From contig NZ_RBIL01000002.1 in NCBI RefSeq assembly GCF_003633755.1, positions 2,108,001 to 2,172,000 on the forward strand: 64,000 bases of DNA. The letters run 5' to 3'. Made by a program: the position numbers and the translations under genes. This document shows, one piece after another, positions 8,097-16,758 of this stretch (position 1 is the first letter of the stretch; each line of letters starts with the position of its first letter). This stretch comes from Solirubrobacter pauli (GTDB taxonomy: Bacteria > Actinomycetota > Thermoleophilia > Solirubrobacterales > Solirubrobacteraceae). The notes beneath the pieces were generated by a model, which was not told the origin of the DNA, made no database searches, and worked only from the letters and a program-made list of their open reading frames with translations.

Positions 8097-8965
8097 CCGT
8101 CGTCGTCGGCCATGACGGGTCGGACTCCGGCGACGACGCCGCCACGCTCGGCGCGCAGCTCTGCGCCGCCACGGACGAGGACCTGGTGGTCGTCTCCGTC
8201 TATCCGGAGGAGAACCCGATCGGCATGGGCCGCGTCGACGCCGAGTACGTGGCGTTCATGCGCGGGCAGGCCGAGGAGATGAACGCGTGCGCCCGGCGGT
8301 TCCTCGAGGGGCGTGGCGTGTCCGCCGCCTATCGCGTGGTGGGCTCCTCGTCGGCTGCGCACGGCCTCGACGACGTCGCGGAGGCGTCCGGCGCCTCGAT
8401 GATCGTCGTCGGGTCCGCCCGCCACGGCGCGCGCCGGCGCATCTCCCCCGGCTCGACCGGCGAGCGGCTGCTCCACGGCGCGATCTGCCCCGTGGCGGTC
8501 GCGCCGCGCGGCCTGCGCGAGCGCGGCGCCGACGCCCCCATCCGCCGCATCGGCGTCGCCTACGTCGATGCCCCGGAGGCGCGCGTCGCGCTGGGTGTGG
8601 CGGCGGAGCTGGTCGAGCAGACCGGAGCGTCCTTGACGCTCTACACCGTCGTCGCGCCCCGGGCCGAGATCTTCGCGCCGGTCTCCGGGCGCGACGCCGA
8701 GGAGGCCTTCCTCGGCGCGGTCCGCGATGGCGCGCGAGCAGCGCTGGACGAGGCGGTGGCCTCGTTGCCCTTCGAGGCGGCGGACGAGCTGCTCGAGGGC
8801 GACGTGGTGGACGCGCTCGCGGCGTTGGACGACCGTGAGTGCGACCTCCTGGTGTGCGGCTCGCGGGGCTACGGCCCCGTGCGGCGGGTGCTGCTCGGCG
8901 GCGTGGCCTCGAAGCTCGTGCGGCGGGCCGCGTGTCCCGTCGTGGTGGTGCCGCGCAGCGGGTAG
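8093..8965 (+). CDS. Tandem universal stress protein (two UspA domains)
   Basis: The 290-residue protein has two UspA repeats. The first (1-141) ends GSARHGARRRISPGSTGERLLHGAICPVAVAP, which holds the ATP-binding G-2x-G-9x-G(S/T) pattern. The second (about 145-290) ends CGSRGYGPVRRVLLGGVASKLVRRAACPVVVVP. Both domains probably bind ATP. The start overlaps the permease stop (ATGA), so it may regulate or sense the state of that transporter. Its stop TAG directly abuts the convergent fakA stop, with no intervening base. Confidence 0.88.
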   Translation: MTVVVGHDGSDSGDDAATLGAQLCAATDEDLVVVSVYPEENPIGMGRVDAEYVAFMRGQAEEMNACARRFLEGRGVSAAYRVVGSSSAAHGLDDVAEASGASMIVVGSARHGARRRISPGSTGERLLHGAICPVAVAPRGLRERGADAPIRRIGVAYVDAPEARVALGVAAELVEQTGASLTLYTVVAPRAEIFAPVSGRDAEEAFLGAVRDGARAALDEAVASLPFEAADELLEGDVVDALAALDDRECDLLVCGSRGYGPVRRVLLGGVASKLVRRAACPVVVVPRSG

Positions 8966-10594
8966 CTACTCGGCCGACACGAGCCACCACCACGCCGGCT
9001 GCCCACCCACGGACAGCTCGACCTCGGCGGTGTCGGGCGCCAGCGCGGCCACGGCGTCGGAGCCGAGCGGCGCACCGTGCCCTTCGATGACGGTGAGCAG
9101 CTCGGCTTCGCGGCCGAGCTCGCCGAGGACGACCTCGAGGGTCTCCTGCGGCTCGCCCCAGGCGACGAGCTCCTCGTCGATGAAGCCGACGGAGTCGCCG
9201 CGGCGGAAGCGGCCCTGCGTGTCGTCGCGGGCGGCCTCGGTGACGCCGCCGGTGCGGACGTGCGTCAGCGCCTCCTCCATCGCGGCCGCGTTGCGGCGCG
9301 AGTCGGCGTCGGCGTCGAGCGCCACGGCGGCGGCCAGGCCGGCGGCCATCGAGCGGGTCGGGACCACGCGGACGGCCTTCTCGGAGAGCTCGGCGGCGCG
9401 CTCGGCGGCCATCCGGACGTTCGGCGAGTTCGGAAGGACCACGACCTCCTCGGCCGGGACCTCGTGGATGCCGGCGAGCAGCTCGTACGTGGACGGGTTG
9501 AGCGTCGGCCCGCCGTCCAGGACGTGAGCGCCCATGCCCTCGAACAGCGCGCGCATGCCCTCGCCGTTGACGACGGCGAGGATGCCGCAGGCGGCGATCG
9601 CCTCGCCGACGCGCGCACTGCGCTGCTCGACCTGCTCGTGCATGTCCGCGACGTCCAGCCGGGAGACCTCGCCGGTGCCGGTGAACAGCGCGGTGGCCTG
9701 CTCGGGCTCGTCGGTGTGCACGTGGATCTTCAGCGTCGACGAGTCGCCGACGACCAGCACGGAGTCCCCCAGCGCCTCCAGGCGCGCGATCCACGGCCCG
9801 GGCTCCAGGTTGTCGCCGGTGACCGCGAAGTTCGTGCAGTAGCGGAACGTCGAGGAGTGGTGCTGGGGATGCGTGATCCGCGCGGGCGCGTGGTGCTCGA
9901 GCGGCGGCGGCTCGTTGCCGCGCAGCGCCGCGATCACGCCCGCGAAGATGACCGTCAGGCCGTAGCCGCCGGCGTCCACGACGCCGGACTCGCGCAGGAT
10001 CGGCAGCAGCTCGGGGCCGCGCTTGACCGACGCCTGGCCGGCGTCCAGCGCGTGCTCGAGCACGTAGGCGAGCATCTCGTTCTGCGTCGCGTCGTCGACG
10101 CGGTGCTGCAGACGCGGCTCGGCCATGTGCGCGATCTCGCTCGCGGCGCGGGCGGCCATCTCACGCACGACCGTGAGGATCGTGCCCTCGGCAGGGTCAC
10201 GCACCGAGCCGTACGCGCGGTCGGCCGCGCGGGCCATCGCGGCGGCGACCAGGACCGGGTCCACGAGCTCGCCGGGACGCGAGATCAGCTCCTCGGCGGC
10301 GCCGCGGATGAGCTGGCTCAGGATCACCCCGCTGTTTCCGCGCGCGCCGAGCAACGCCGCGCGAGCGACGGAGTCGACGATCTGATCACGGCCGATCTCG
10401 TCGATCTCCCCTTGGGTGGAGAGGTCGTCGAGCTCAGCGAGCACGGCACGGAGCGTCAACGCCATGTTGTCCCCCGTGTCGCCGTCGGCGACCGGGAAGA
10501 CGTTCAGGTCATTGACCTCTTCGCGACGGGATTCGAGGTGCGCGAGGGCAGCCTCGATGACGAAGCGGAAGCGGAGGAGGCTTGCGTCGGCCAC
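8966..10594 (-). CDS. fakA: DAK2/FakA-type fatty acid kinase
   Basis: FakA-type proteins phosphorylate fatty acids presented by a FakB (DegV) partner, for use in phospholipid synthesis. The N-terminal DhaL/DAK2 domain carries DLNVFPVADGDTGDNM (residues 28-43), with the Asp cluster that binds Mg-ATP, and ARGNSGVILSQL. The C-terminal half is the DegV-like FakA domain. At 542 residues it has the usual length, and the start is GTG. It lies 18 bp after rpmB, as in Bacillus (rpmB-yloU-yloV). I saw no fakB gene here, so the kinase role rests on family and synteny. Confidence 0.88.
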   Translation of the reverse strand: MADASLLRFRFVIEAALAHLESRREEVNDLNVFPVADGDTGDNMALTLRAVLAELDDLSTQGEIDEIGRDQIVDSVARAALLGARGNSGVILSQLIRGAAEELISRPGELVDPVLVAAAMARAADRAYGSVRDPAEGTILTVVREMAARAASEIAHMAEPRLQHRVDDATQNEMLAYVLEHALDAGQASVKRGPELLPILRESGVVDAGGYGLTVIFAGVIAALRGNEPPPLEHHAPARITHPQHHSSTFRYCTNFAVTGDNLEPGPWIARLEALGDSVLVVGDSSTLKIHVHTDEPEQATALFTGTGEVSRLDVADMHEQVEQRSARVGEAIAACGILAVVNGEGMRALFEGMGAHVLDGGPTLNPSTYELLAGIHEVPAEEVVVLPNSPNVRMAAERAAELSEKAVRVVPTRSMAAGLAAAVALDADADSRRNAAAMEEALTHVRTGGVTEAARDDTQGRFRRGDSVGFIDEELVAWGEPQETLEVVLGELGREAELLTVIEGHGAPLGSDAVAALAPDTAEVELSVGGQPAWWWLVSAE

Positions 10595-10612
10595 GACGTG
10601 CGCGGCCGTCCG

Positions 10613-10801
10613 CTAGGCCTTCGTGACCTTGCCCGCTTTGAGGCAGCGCGTGCAGACGTACACGCGCTTCGGCGCGCCGCTCTCGACGATCCGGACCTTC
10701 TGGACGTTGATATCGAAACGCCGCTTGGTCGCGACCATGGAGTGCGAGCGGGACTGGCCGAAAGCCGGGCGCTTGCCGCAGGAGTGACAGATACGAGCCA
10801 T
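10613..10801 (-). CDS. rpmB: 50S ribosomal protein L28 (zinc-binding form)
   Basis: The 62-residue protein starts at the ATG at 10801 with ARICHSCGKRPAFGQSRSHS and ends with VYVCTRCLKAGKVTKA. The two CxxC pairs (CHSC and CTRC) mark the zinc-ribbon C+ form. Many actinobacteria also have a zinc-free paralogue used under zinc starvation, but none is in this window. It heads the rpmB-fakA pair and is divergent from the kinase gene. Confidence 0.96.
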   Translation of the reverse strand: MARICHSCGKRPAFGQSRSHSMVATKRRFDINVQKVRIVESGAPKRVYVCTRCLKAGKVTKA

Positions 10802-10812
10802 TGGAGCGCAAG

Positions 10813-10818
10813 AGTATA
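10813..10818 (-). promoter_or_regulatory. Putative -10 box (TATACT) for rpmB
   Basis: On the minus strand TATACT lies 11 nt before the rpmB ATG at 10801, giving a very short leader. It is close to the sigma-70 consensus in otherwise GC-rich DNA. No convincing -35 is visible. Confidence 0.5.
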
Positions 10819-10835
10819 GGAGGGCGAGCGGCGGG

Positions 10836-10841
10836 TACCGT
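10836..10841 (+). promoter_or_regulatory. Putative -10 box (TACCGT) for a leaderless kinase mRNA
   Basis: TACCGT ends 7 nt before the ATG at 10849, placing the likely transcription start at the start codon. No ribosome-binding site is present there. Confidence 0.4.
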
Positions 10842-10848
10842 GTACGCG

Positions 10849-12690
10849 ATGCCCCCGGTCTCACCGGATCGCATCTCCCTGCCGGACCGCTACCGCGTGA
10901 TCCGGCACCTCGCCAATGGTGGCATGGCGAGTGTCTGGGAGGCGCACGACGAGCTTCTGGACCGCGCTGTCGCGGTCAAGCTGCTGGCTTCGCACCTCGG
11001 CGAGGACGACCGCGCGCGCCGTCGTTTCCAGCGCGAGGCGCGCGCCGCCGCTGGCCTCTCCTCGCACCCGAACGTCGTCACGATCTACGACGTCGGCGAG
11101 CACCAGCGGCGCGTGTTCATGGTCATGGAGATCATGCGCGGCGGCTCGATCGGCGACGCGCTGAAGTCCGGCCGCGAGCTGCCGCTCAAGCTCAAGCTGC
11201 GCTGGCTGCGCGAGGCGGGCGCCGCGCTCGACACCGCCCACGACATGGGCGTCGTCCACCGCGACATCAAGCCCGGCAACCTCCTGCTCGACGAGCACGA
11301 CCGCCTCGGCGTCGCCGACTTCGGCATCGCCCGCGTCGCGTGGGAGGACCAGCTGACCGCGACCGGCCAGGTGCTGGGCACCGCCGCGTACCTCTCGCCC
11401 GAGCAGGCGCTCGGCGAGGCCGCGCAGCCCGCGTCGGACCGCTACGCGCTCGCGGTCGTCGCCTACGAGCTGCTGACCGGCTCGCGCCCGTTCGAGGCCG
11501 ACCACTTCGCCGCCCAGGCCCGCGCGCACGTCGAGGACCCGGTCCCGCCCGCCTCCACTCGCGCACCCGAGCTGTCCAGGGCCGTTGACGCGGTGTTGGA
11601 ACGCGGACTGGCCAAGACCCCCGAGGACCGCTGGGAGAGCGCCGCCGCATTCGTGGACGCGCTGGACCGCACGCTGACCGAGGACACGTCCCCGACACGG
11701 CCGACGCGCAAGCTGGGCCGGCGCGAGAAGCGCGCCGCCGCCGGCGGGCTCGCCGCGGGTGCGGCCGGCGCCGCGGCCGCGGGCGCCGCGGGTGCCGGTG
11801 CCGCACGTGAACCGGACACGGCCGAGTACGGCGCGCCGGCGGCGCGGGCCGGCGACGGCCGAGGCGGCGCGGACCGGCCCGGCAACGCCCGCGAGTCGTG
11901 GGCCGCCGACGGCCCCTCCGGGCGCGGCGGCCGTGAGTCGTGGGCGGCCGACGACAGCCGCGGCCGTGGCGCACCCTCGCGCACGCGCGGCGCCGATCCG
12001 GACCCCGAGCCGCGCCGCAGCGGCGGCGGCCCGTTGATCGCGGCGCTCGTCGCGCTCGTGCTCCTCGCCGGCGCGGGCGTGTTCGTCCTCGCCACCCGCG
12101 GCGACGACGAGCCCACCCAGCGCGCGCAGAGTACCCCCACGTCCGAGCCGACGCGCGAGTCGACCCCCGAGCCCACGCCCGAGAAGACCGAGACGGCGAC
12201 CCCGGAGCCGACGGAGACCGCGACGCCCGAGCCGACGGACACGCCGACGCCGGAGCCGACGCCCGAGGACACGCCGGACGCGCCGCAGGGCGAGCCGGAC
12301 CTCGACGCGGCCACGAAGGCGCAGCTCGAGGGCTACAACGCGCGCACCAACGGCGACTTCCAGACCGCGCTGGCCAAGGCCCAGGAGGCCCAACGGCTGT
12401 GCGCGGGCTCCAAGGAGCTCAGCCCGTGCGGCTACGCGCTCTTCGAGGAGGGCGCGGCGCTCGTCGGCCTCGGTCAGCCGGAAGCGGCGATCCCGATCTT
12501 CGAGCGCCGCCTGAACGAGTTCGGCGACAACGAGTCGGGCGAGGTCCGCAAGGCGCTGCGCGACGCGAAGAAGGCGGCGCGCGAGACGAGCGGCGGCCCG
12601 GCGACGGCGCCGGGGCCGGCCGCCGCCGCTGCGGCGGTGCGCGGCCCGGGCAAGACGCGCGGGCCGCACCGCAAGCCGCGCGAGCGCTAG
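10849..12690 (+). CDS. PknB-like membrane Ser/Thr protein kinase with extracellular repeat domain
   Basis: The 613-residue protein has a cytoplasmic Hanks-type kinase domain (15-280): glycine loop GGMASVW at 24-30, VAVK lysine at 44, HRD at 137-139 and DFG at 157-159, followed by GTAAYLSPEQ. A low-complexity Gly/Ala/Arg juxtamembrane region includes a duplicated RESWAAD. One membrane helix follows (PLIAALVALVLLAGAGVFVL), then a Thr-Pro-Glu wall-spanning stretch (PEPT repeats). The exported domain (QLEGYNARTNGDFQTALAKAQEA) looks like a TPR-type helical unit, not PASTA. I chose the ATG at 10849; the longer frame would overlap the rpmB start. The last 4 bp overlap the ribH stop. Confidence 0.87.
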   Translation: MPPVSPDRISLPDRYRVIRHLANGGMASVWEAHDELLDRAVAVKLLASHLGEDDRARRRFQREARAAAGLSSHPNVVTIYDVGEHQRRVFMVMEIMRGGSIGDALKSGRELPLKLKLRWLREAGAALDTAHDMGVVHRDIKPGNLLLDEHDRLGVADFGIARVAWEDQLTATGQVLGTAAYLSPEQALGEAAQPASDRYALAVVAYELLTGSRPFEADHFAAQARAHVEDPVPPASTRAPELSRAVDAVLERGLAKTPEDRWESAAAFVDALDRTLTEDTSPTRPTRKLGRREKRAAAGGLAAGAAGAAAAGAAGAGAAREPDTAEYGAPAARAGDGRGGADRPGNARESWAADGPSGRGGRESWAADDSRGRGAPSRTRGADPDPEPRRSGGGPLIAALVALVLLAGAGVFVLATRGDDEPTQRAQSTPTSEPTRESTPEPTPEKTETATPEPTETATPEPTDTPTPEPTPEDTPDAPQGEPDLDAATKAQLEGYNARTNGDFQTALAKAQEAQRLCAGSKELSPCGYALFEEGAALVGLGQPEAAIPIFERRLNEFGDNESGEVRKALRDAKKAARETSGGPATAPGPAAAAAAVRGPGKTRGPHRKPRER

Positions 12691-13097
12691 GCCAGCTCGG
12701 TCTTCAGCTTCGCCAGGGTGATGACGGCCTCGGCCGCGTGGGCGCCCTGGTCGCGCTTGCCGCCGCCGGTGCGGGCGAGCGCCTGGTCCATGTTCTCGAC
12801 CGTGAGGACGCCGAACGCGCACGGGACGCCGGTCTTGAGCGAGACCTCCATGATCCCGCGGGCGGTCTCGGCGCACACGTAGTCGTAGTGGTCGGTCTCC
12901 CCGCGGATGACCGCGCCGAGGCAGGCGACGCCCGCGTAACGGCCGGTCTCGGCCAGGTACTGGGCCGCCAGCGGCAGCTCGTAGGCGCCGGGCACCTCGT
13001 AGACGTCGGCCTCGCCCGCGAAGACCTCCTGGGCGCCGGCCACGAGCCGGGCCGCCAGGTCCTCGTAGAACTTCCCGACGACGATCGCGAACTTCAT
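12687..13097 (-). CDS. ribH: 6,7-dimethyl-8-ribityllumazine synthase
   Basis: RibH condenses 3,4-dihydroxy-2-butanone 4-phosphate with 5-amino-6-ribitylaminouracil, the penultimate step of riboflavin synthesis. The conserved PGAYELP and GAVIRGETDHYDYV segments are present, with PCAFGVLTVENMDQALAR near the end. At 136 residues it is slightly short at the N-terminus; the substrate-stacking position reads GKFYEDL where RFN is usual. The ATG overlaps the ribBA stop (ATGA). It is the last gene of the rib operon. Confidence 0.94.
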   Translation of the reverse strand: MKFAIVVGKFYEDLAARLVAGAQEVFAGEADVYEVPGAYELPLAAQYLAETGRYAGVACLGAVIRGETDHYDYVCAETARGIMEVSLKTGVPCAFGVLTVENMDQALARTGGGKRDQGAHAAEAVITLAKLKTELA

Positions 13098-14365
13098 CCC
13101 CTGCGCTCCCGGTCATGTACGGCTTCGTCGTGAACCATCTGCTCGTCCAGCGCGAGCCCCTGGTGGTGCAGCGTGTGGCCCATCCGGTCGCGCTTGGCGC
13201 GCAGGTAGGCCTCGTTGTGCGGGTTGGGTGCGTGCTCGATCGGCACCTGCGCGCTGACCGACAGCCCGTAGCCCTCGAGCCCCCGGATCTTCTTGGGGTT
13301 GTTCGTCAGGATGCGGATCGACGACAGCCCCAGGTCGACGAGGATCTGGGCGCCGATGCCGTAGTCGCGCAGGTCGACCGGCAGGCCGAGCTCCAGGTTC
13401 GCGTCGACCGTGTCCAGCCCGCGGTCCTGCAGGTTGTAGGCCTTGAGCTTGTTGAGCAGGCCGATCCCGCGCCCCTCCTGGGCGAGGTAGAGCAGCACGC
13501 CCTTGCCCTCGCGCTCGATCATCGACAGCGCGCTCTCGAGCTGCTCGCCGCAGTCGCAGCGCAGCGAGTGGAAGACGTCGCCGGTCAGGCACTCGGAGTG
13601 CACGCGGACGAGCACATCCTCGACGCCGCTCACGTCGCCCTTCACCAAGGCCACGTGGTGCTTGTTGTCCACGAGCGAGCGGTAGCCCACGGCCGTGAAC
13701 TCGCCGAACCCAGTCGGCAGGCGGGTCTCCACGACCCGCTCGACGAGCTGGTCGTGCTTGCGCCGGTAGGCGATCAGGTCGGCGACCGTGATCATCTTCA
13801 GGCCGTGCTTGGCGCAGTAGCGCTCGAGGTCGTCGATCCGGGCCATCGTCCCGTCGTCGTTCATGACCTCGCAGATCACGCCGCTCGGGTTCAGCCCGGC
13901 CAACCGCGCCAGGTCCACGGCCGCCTCGGTCTGCCCCGTGCGCTCGAGCACGCCGCCCGGCTTGGCCTTCAGCGGGAACACGTGGCCCGGCTGGACCAGG
14001 TCCCGCGGCGCCGAGCCCGGGTCGATCGCCACCTGGATCGTCCGCGCGCGGTCCGCGGCGCTGATGCCGGTGGTGATCCCGTCCCGCGCCTCGACGGACA
14101 CGGTGAACGCCGTCTCGAACGGCGACTCGTTCTTGGCCGCCATCAGGTCCAGCCCGAGCTCGTCGCAGCGCTCCGGCGTGAGCGCGAGGCAGATCAGCCC
14201 GCGCCCCTCCTTGGCCATGAAGTTGATCGCTTCCGGCGTCGCGAACTGCGCCGCCATCGTCAGATCGCCCTCGTTCTCGCGGTCCTCGTCGTCGCAGACG
14301 ACGACCATCCGGCCCGCGCGGATCTCTTCCAGCGCCTCTTCGACGGTCGCGAACGGGCGACTCAT
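13094..14365 (-). CDS. ribBA: Bifunctional DHBP synthase / GTP cyclohydrolase II
   Basis: The N-terminal half (about 1-200) is 3,4-dihydroxy-2-butanone 4-phosphate synthase, with VVVCDDEDRENEGDL near the start. The C-terminal half is GTP cyclohydrolase II: the zinc site appears as CLTGDVFHSLRCDCGEQ, followed by YLAQEGRGIGLLNKLKAY. Together these make both precursors of riboflavin. The length of 423 residues is normal. It overlaps ribE upstream and ribH downstream by 4 bp each, so translation of the operon is coupled. Confidence 0.96.
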   Translation of the reverse strand: MSRPFATVEEALEEIRAGRMVVVCDDEDRENEGDLTMAAQFATPEAINFMAKEGRGLICLALTPERCDELGLDLMAAKNESPFETAFTVSVEARDGITTGISAADRARTIQVAIDPGSAPRDLVQPGHVFPLKAKPGGVLERTGQTEAAVDLARLAGLNPSGVICEVMNDDGTMARIDDLERYCAKHGLKMITVADLIAYRRKHDQLVERVVETRLPTGFGEFTAVGYRSLVDNKHHVALVKGDVSGVEDVLVRVHSECLTGDVFHSLRCDCGEQLESALSMIEREGKGVLLYLAQEGRGIGLLNKLKAYNLQDRGLDTVDANLELGLPVDLRDYGIGAQILVDLGLSSIRILTNNPKKIRGLEGYGLSVSAQVPIEHAPNPHNEAYLRAKRDRMGHTLHHQGLALDEQMVHDEAVHDRERRG

Positions 14366-14943
14366 CGAGCCAGCTTCTCCACGTACTTGGCGAGCACGTC
14401 CACCTCCAGGTTCACGGGCCGGCCGGGTTCGGCCGCCCCCAGCGTCGTGCGCTCGAGCGTCTCCGGGATCAGAGACACGCTGAACGACGACTCGTCGACC
14501 GCAGAGACGGTCAACGAGACCCCGTCGACCGCGATCGAGCCTTTTTCGACGATGTAGCGCAGCAGGTCGGCGGGGGCGTCGAACGTGACGACGCGCGCGA
14601 ACCCGTCGTCGACCGCTTCACGCACGGTCGCGACGCCGTCCACGTGCCCCTGCACGAAGTGACCGCCGAGGCGATCGGCGGCGCGCAGCGGCAGCTCGAG
14701 GTTCACGGTCGAGCCCTGCCCCACGGACCCGAGCGAGGTGCGCCGGAGCGACTCGTTCATCACGTCGGCGCTGAACGCGCCGTCGGCGATGCTGGTCGCG
14801 GTCAGGCAGACGCCGTTGACGGCGACCGAGTCGCCCAGCGAGATCTCGTCGGCGAGCGTCGTGCGCACGATCAGCCGCACGCCCTCGTCGCCGGTCTCGA
14901 TCTCGGCGACGGAGCCGAGGTCCTGCACCAAACCCGTGAACAC
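14362..14943 (-). CDS. ribE: Riboflavin synthase alpha chain
   Basis: RibE dismutates two 6,7-dimethyl-8-ribityllumazine molecules to riboflavin. The protein (193 residues) begins at GTG with FTGLVQDLGSV, the invariant N-terminus of the family, and contains two lumazine-binding barrels (about 1-95 and 96-193), each with a GDSVAVNGVCLT- or GSIAVDGVSLT-type strand. The open frame extends far upstream, but that part is a shadow of ribD. The start lies 2 bp after the ribD stop, with GGGAG inside the end of ribD as ribosome site. Confidence 0.95.
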   Translation of the reverse strand: MFTGLVQDLGSVAEIETGDEGVRLIVRTTLADEISLGDSVAVNGVCLTATSIADGAFSADVMNESLRRTSLGSVGQGSTVNLELPLRAADRLGGHFVQGHVDGVATVREAVDDGFARVVTFDAPADLLRYIVEKGSIAVDGVSLTVSAVDESSFSVSLIPETLERTTLGAAEPGRPVNLEVDVLAKYVEKLAR

Positions 14944-14945
14944 GC

Positions 14946-16061
14946 CTACCACTCCCGCATGCGGGCGGTGATCAGGACGTCGTCGGCGACCCGCGCGCAG
15001 TCCAGCGACAGCGCCCGCACGGCCGCCGCGATGCGCTCGGCGCCCTCGCCTTCCAACGGGTCTCGCGCGGACGACCCGCCCAGCACGACCGGAGCGAGGA
15101 ACAGGCGGATCTCGTCCACCTCGCCCGAGTCGAAGAACGCGCCCGCGAGGTGCGGACCGCCTTCCAAGAGGATCGCCGTGATGCCGCTGGAGCCGAGCTG
15201 CGCGAGCGCGTTGCGCACGCGGTCGGGCTCGTTCGCGCCGGTGGCGGTGATGATCTCCGCGCCCGCGATCTCCAGCGCGTCGACCGCCGTGCGCGGCGCG
15301 GCGCGGGTGACGACCACGGTCAGCGGCACCTCCATCGCGCCCTTGACGAGCTGGGAGTCCAGCGGCAGGCGCGCCTCGGAGTCGAAGACGATCCGGCGCG
15401 GCTGGCGCGTGACGCCGTCGATCCGCGCGGTGAGCTGCGGGTCGTCGGCCAGCGCCGTGCCGATGCCGACCACGACCGCGTCCACCTCGGCCCGCCAGTG
15501 GTGCGAGAGCCGGCGCGAGTCCTCGCCCGAGATCCACTTCGAGTCACCGGTGCGGGTCGCGACCTTGCCGTCGAGCGTCATCGCCGACTTGAACAGGATC
15601 CACGGCCGGCCGGTCCGCGCGTGCTTGCGGAACGGCTGGTTGAGCCGCCGGGCCTTCGCCGCCAGCTCGCCGTCGGCGAAGACGACCTCGATGCCCTCGT
15701 CGCGCAGGATGCCCGGGCCACGGCCCGCGGCCTTCTCGGTCGGGTCGTCGGAGGCGATCACGACGCGCGCGATGCCGGCCTCGATGATCGCGTCGGTGCA
15801 CGGCGGCGTGCGGCCGGTGTGCGCGCACGGCTCGAGCGAGACGTACATCGTCGCGCCCCGCGCGTCCTCGACGCCCGCCAGCGCGGCGCGTTCCGCGTGC
15901 GGCCCGCCGAGCGCCGCGTGGAAGCCCTCGCCGAGCACTTCGCCGTCGCGCACGACGACCGCGCCGACCAGCGGGTTGGGGCTCGTCGCGCCACGACCGC
16001 CCTCGGCCAGCTCGATGGCGCGGGCGAGGTGCAGGTGGTCGGTGGCCTCGAGGGTGCTCAC
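14946..16061 (-). CDS. ribD: Bifunctional riboflavin deaminase/reductase RibD
   Basis: The N-terminal deaminase domain has the zinc motif GPHAERAAL and PCAHTGRTPPC. The C-terminal reductase domain follows from RPWILFKSAMTLDGKVAT. It converts 2,5-diamino-6-ribosylamino-pyrimidinone phosphate to the ribityl-uracil precursor. I chose the GTG at 16061 (371 residues) because GAGGAG stands just before it; the longer frame to 16118 overlaps the previous gene. It heads ribD-ribE-ribBA-ribH. No FMN riboswitch was recognised in the 31-bp gap upstream. Confidence 0.95.
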   Translation of the reverse strand: MSTLEATDHLHLARAIELAEGGRGATSPNPLVGAVVVRDGEVLGEGFHAALGGPHAERAALAGVEDARGATMYVSLEPCAHTGRTPPCTDAIIEAGIARVVIASDDPTEKAAGRGPGILRDEGIEVVFADGELAAKARRLNQPFRKHARTGRPWILFKSAMTLDGKVATRTGDSKWISGEDSRRLSHHWRAEVDAVVVGIGTALADDPQLTARIDGVTRQPRRIVFDSEARLPLDSQLVKGAMEVPLTVVVTRAAPRTAVDALEIAGAEIITATGANEPDRVRNALAQLGSSGITAILLEGGPHLAGAFFDSGEVDEIRLFLAPVVLGGSSARDPLEGEGAERIAAAVRALSLDCARVADDVLITARMREW

Positions 16062-16080
16062 AGTTCGCTCCTCAACGATA

Positions 16081-16096
16081 TTGACTCGCGAATCAA
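16081..16096. promoter_or_regulatory. Near-perfect 16-bp palindrome before ribD
   Basis: TTGACTCGCGAATCAA is symmetrical at 14 of 16 positions. It lies 19 bp upstream of the ribD start and covers the stop of the SanA/YdcF-like gene. It could be an operator for the rib operon; this is inference from position only. Confidence 0.3.
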
Positions 16097-16758
16097 TCCC
16101 AGGAAAGACGGCCGTCACCCGTGATGGGGATGACGGGACCGAGGAAGTGCGGATCGGCGCCGGTGACGACGTCGCCGACCGTCTTCACGCGCGCCGCCGC
16201 CTCGCGCACACGCAGGCGGGGCATGACGCGCCCGTAGTCACGCTTGTCCGCGACGTACCCCGTCGCGTCCAACCCCGCCTTGCGCGCGTCGTAGAGCGCC
16301 CGGGCCATGTGGAAGCGCTGGGTGACGACCACCACCGACCGCGCGTCGAAGACGCGCCGCGCGCGCTGCGCGGAGTCCCAGGTGTCGAAGCCCGCGTGGT
16401 CGGTGAAGATGTCCTCGGCCGGGATGCCCTGCTTCAGGAGGATGTCCCGCATGGTGCCGACCTCGTCGTACCGCTTGCGGCCGTGGTCACCGGACAGCAA
16501 CAGCTTGTCGACGCGCCCCGCCTTGTAGAGCTCGGCGGCGGCCGTGATCCGGTCCGACAGCATGCTCGACGGCGCGCCGTTGGGCATGACCTGCGCGCCG
16601 AGCACCAGCGCCGCCTGCGCGTGGGGCACCGCGCGCGGCGTGGTCTCCACCCCACGCCCGCCCAGCCCGACGATCAGGTTGGGCAGGCCCAGCACCAGGA
16701 CGACCCCGGCCACGGCGATGGCGACAAGACGCCTCATCGGTTTGAAGCCTACGCGCAC
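16093..16758 (-). CDS. SanA/YdcF-like DUF218 membrane-anchored protein
   Basis: The protein has one N-terminal hydrophobic segment (LVAIAVAGVVLVLGLPNLIVGL) and then a DUF218 domain: ALVLGAQVMPNGAPS, LLLSGDHGRKRYDEVGTM and VVVVTQRFHMARALYDARKAGL. SanA/YdcF-family proteins are linked to envelope barrier function and lipid carrier or peptidoglycan metabolism, but the reaction is unsettled. The GTG at 16758 has GGTGG before it and overlaps the previous gene by 10 bp. An ATG at 16737 is an alternative start without a ribosome site. Confidence 0.82.
   Translation of the reverse strand: MRVGFKPMRRLVAIAVAGVVLVLGLPNLIVGLGGRGVETTPRAVPHAQAALVLGAQVMPNGAPSSMLSDRITAAAELYKAGRVDKLLLSGDHGRKRYDEVGTMRDILLKQGIPAEDIFTDHAGFDTWDSAQRARRVFDARSVVVVTQRFHMARALYDARKAGLDATGYVADKRDYGRVMPRLRVREAAARVKTVGDVVTGADPHFLGPVIPITGDGRLSWD

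Noticed and set aside
12130-12300. Repeat region in the kinase gene as a mobile or DNA repeat
   Set aside because: The short PEPT-type codon repeats are a normal wall-spanning linker and keep a single frame.
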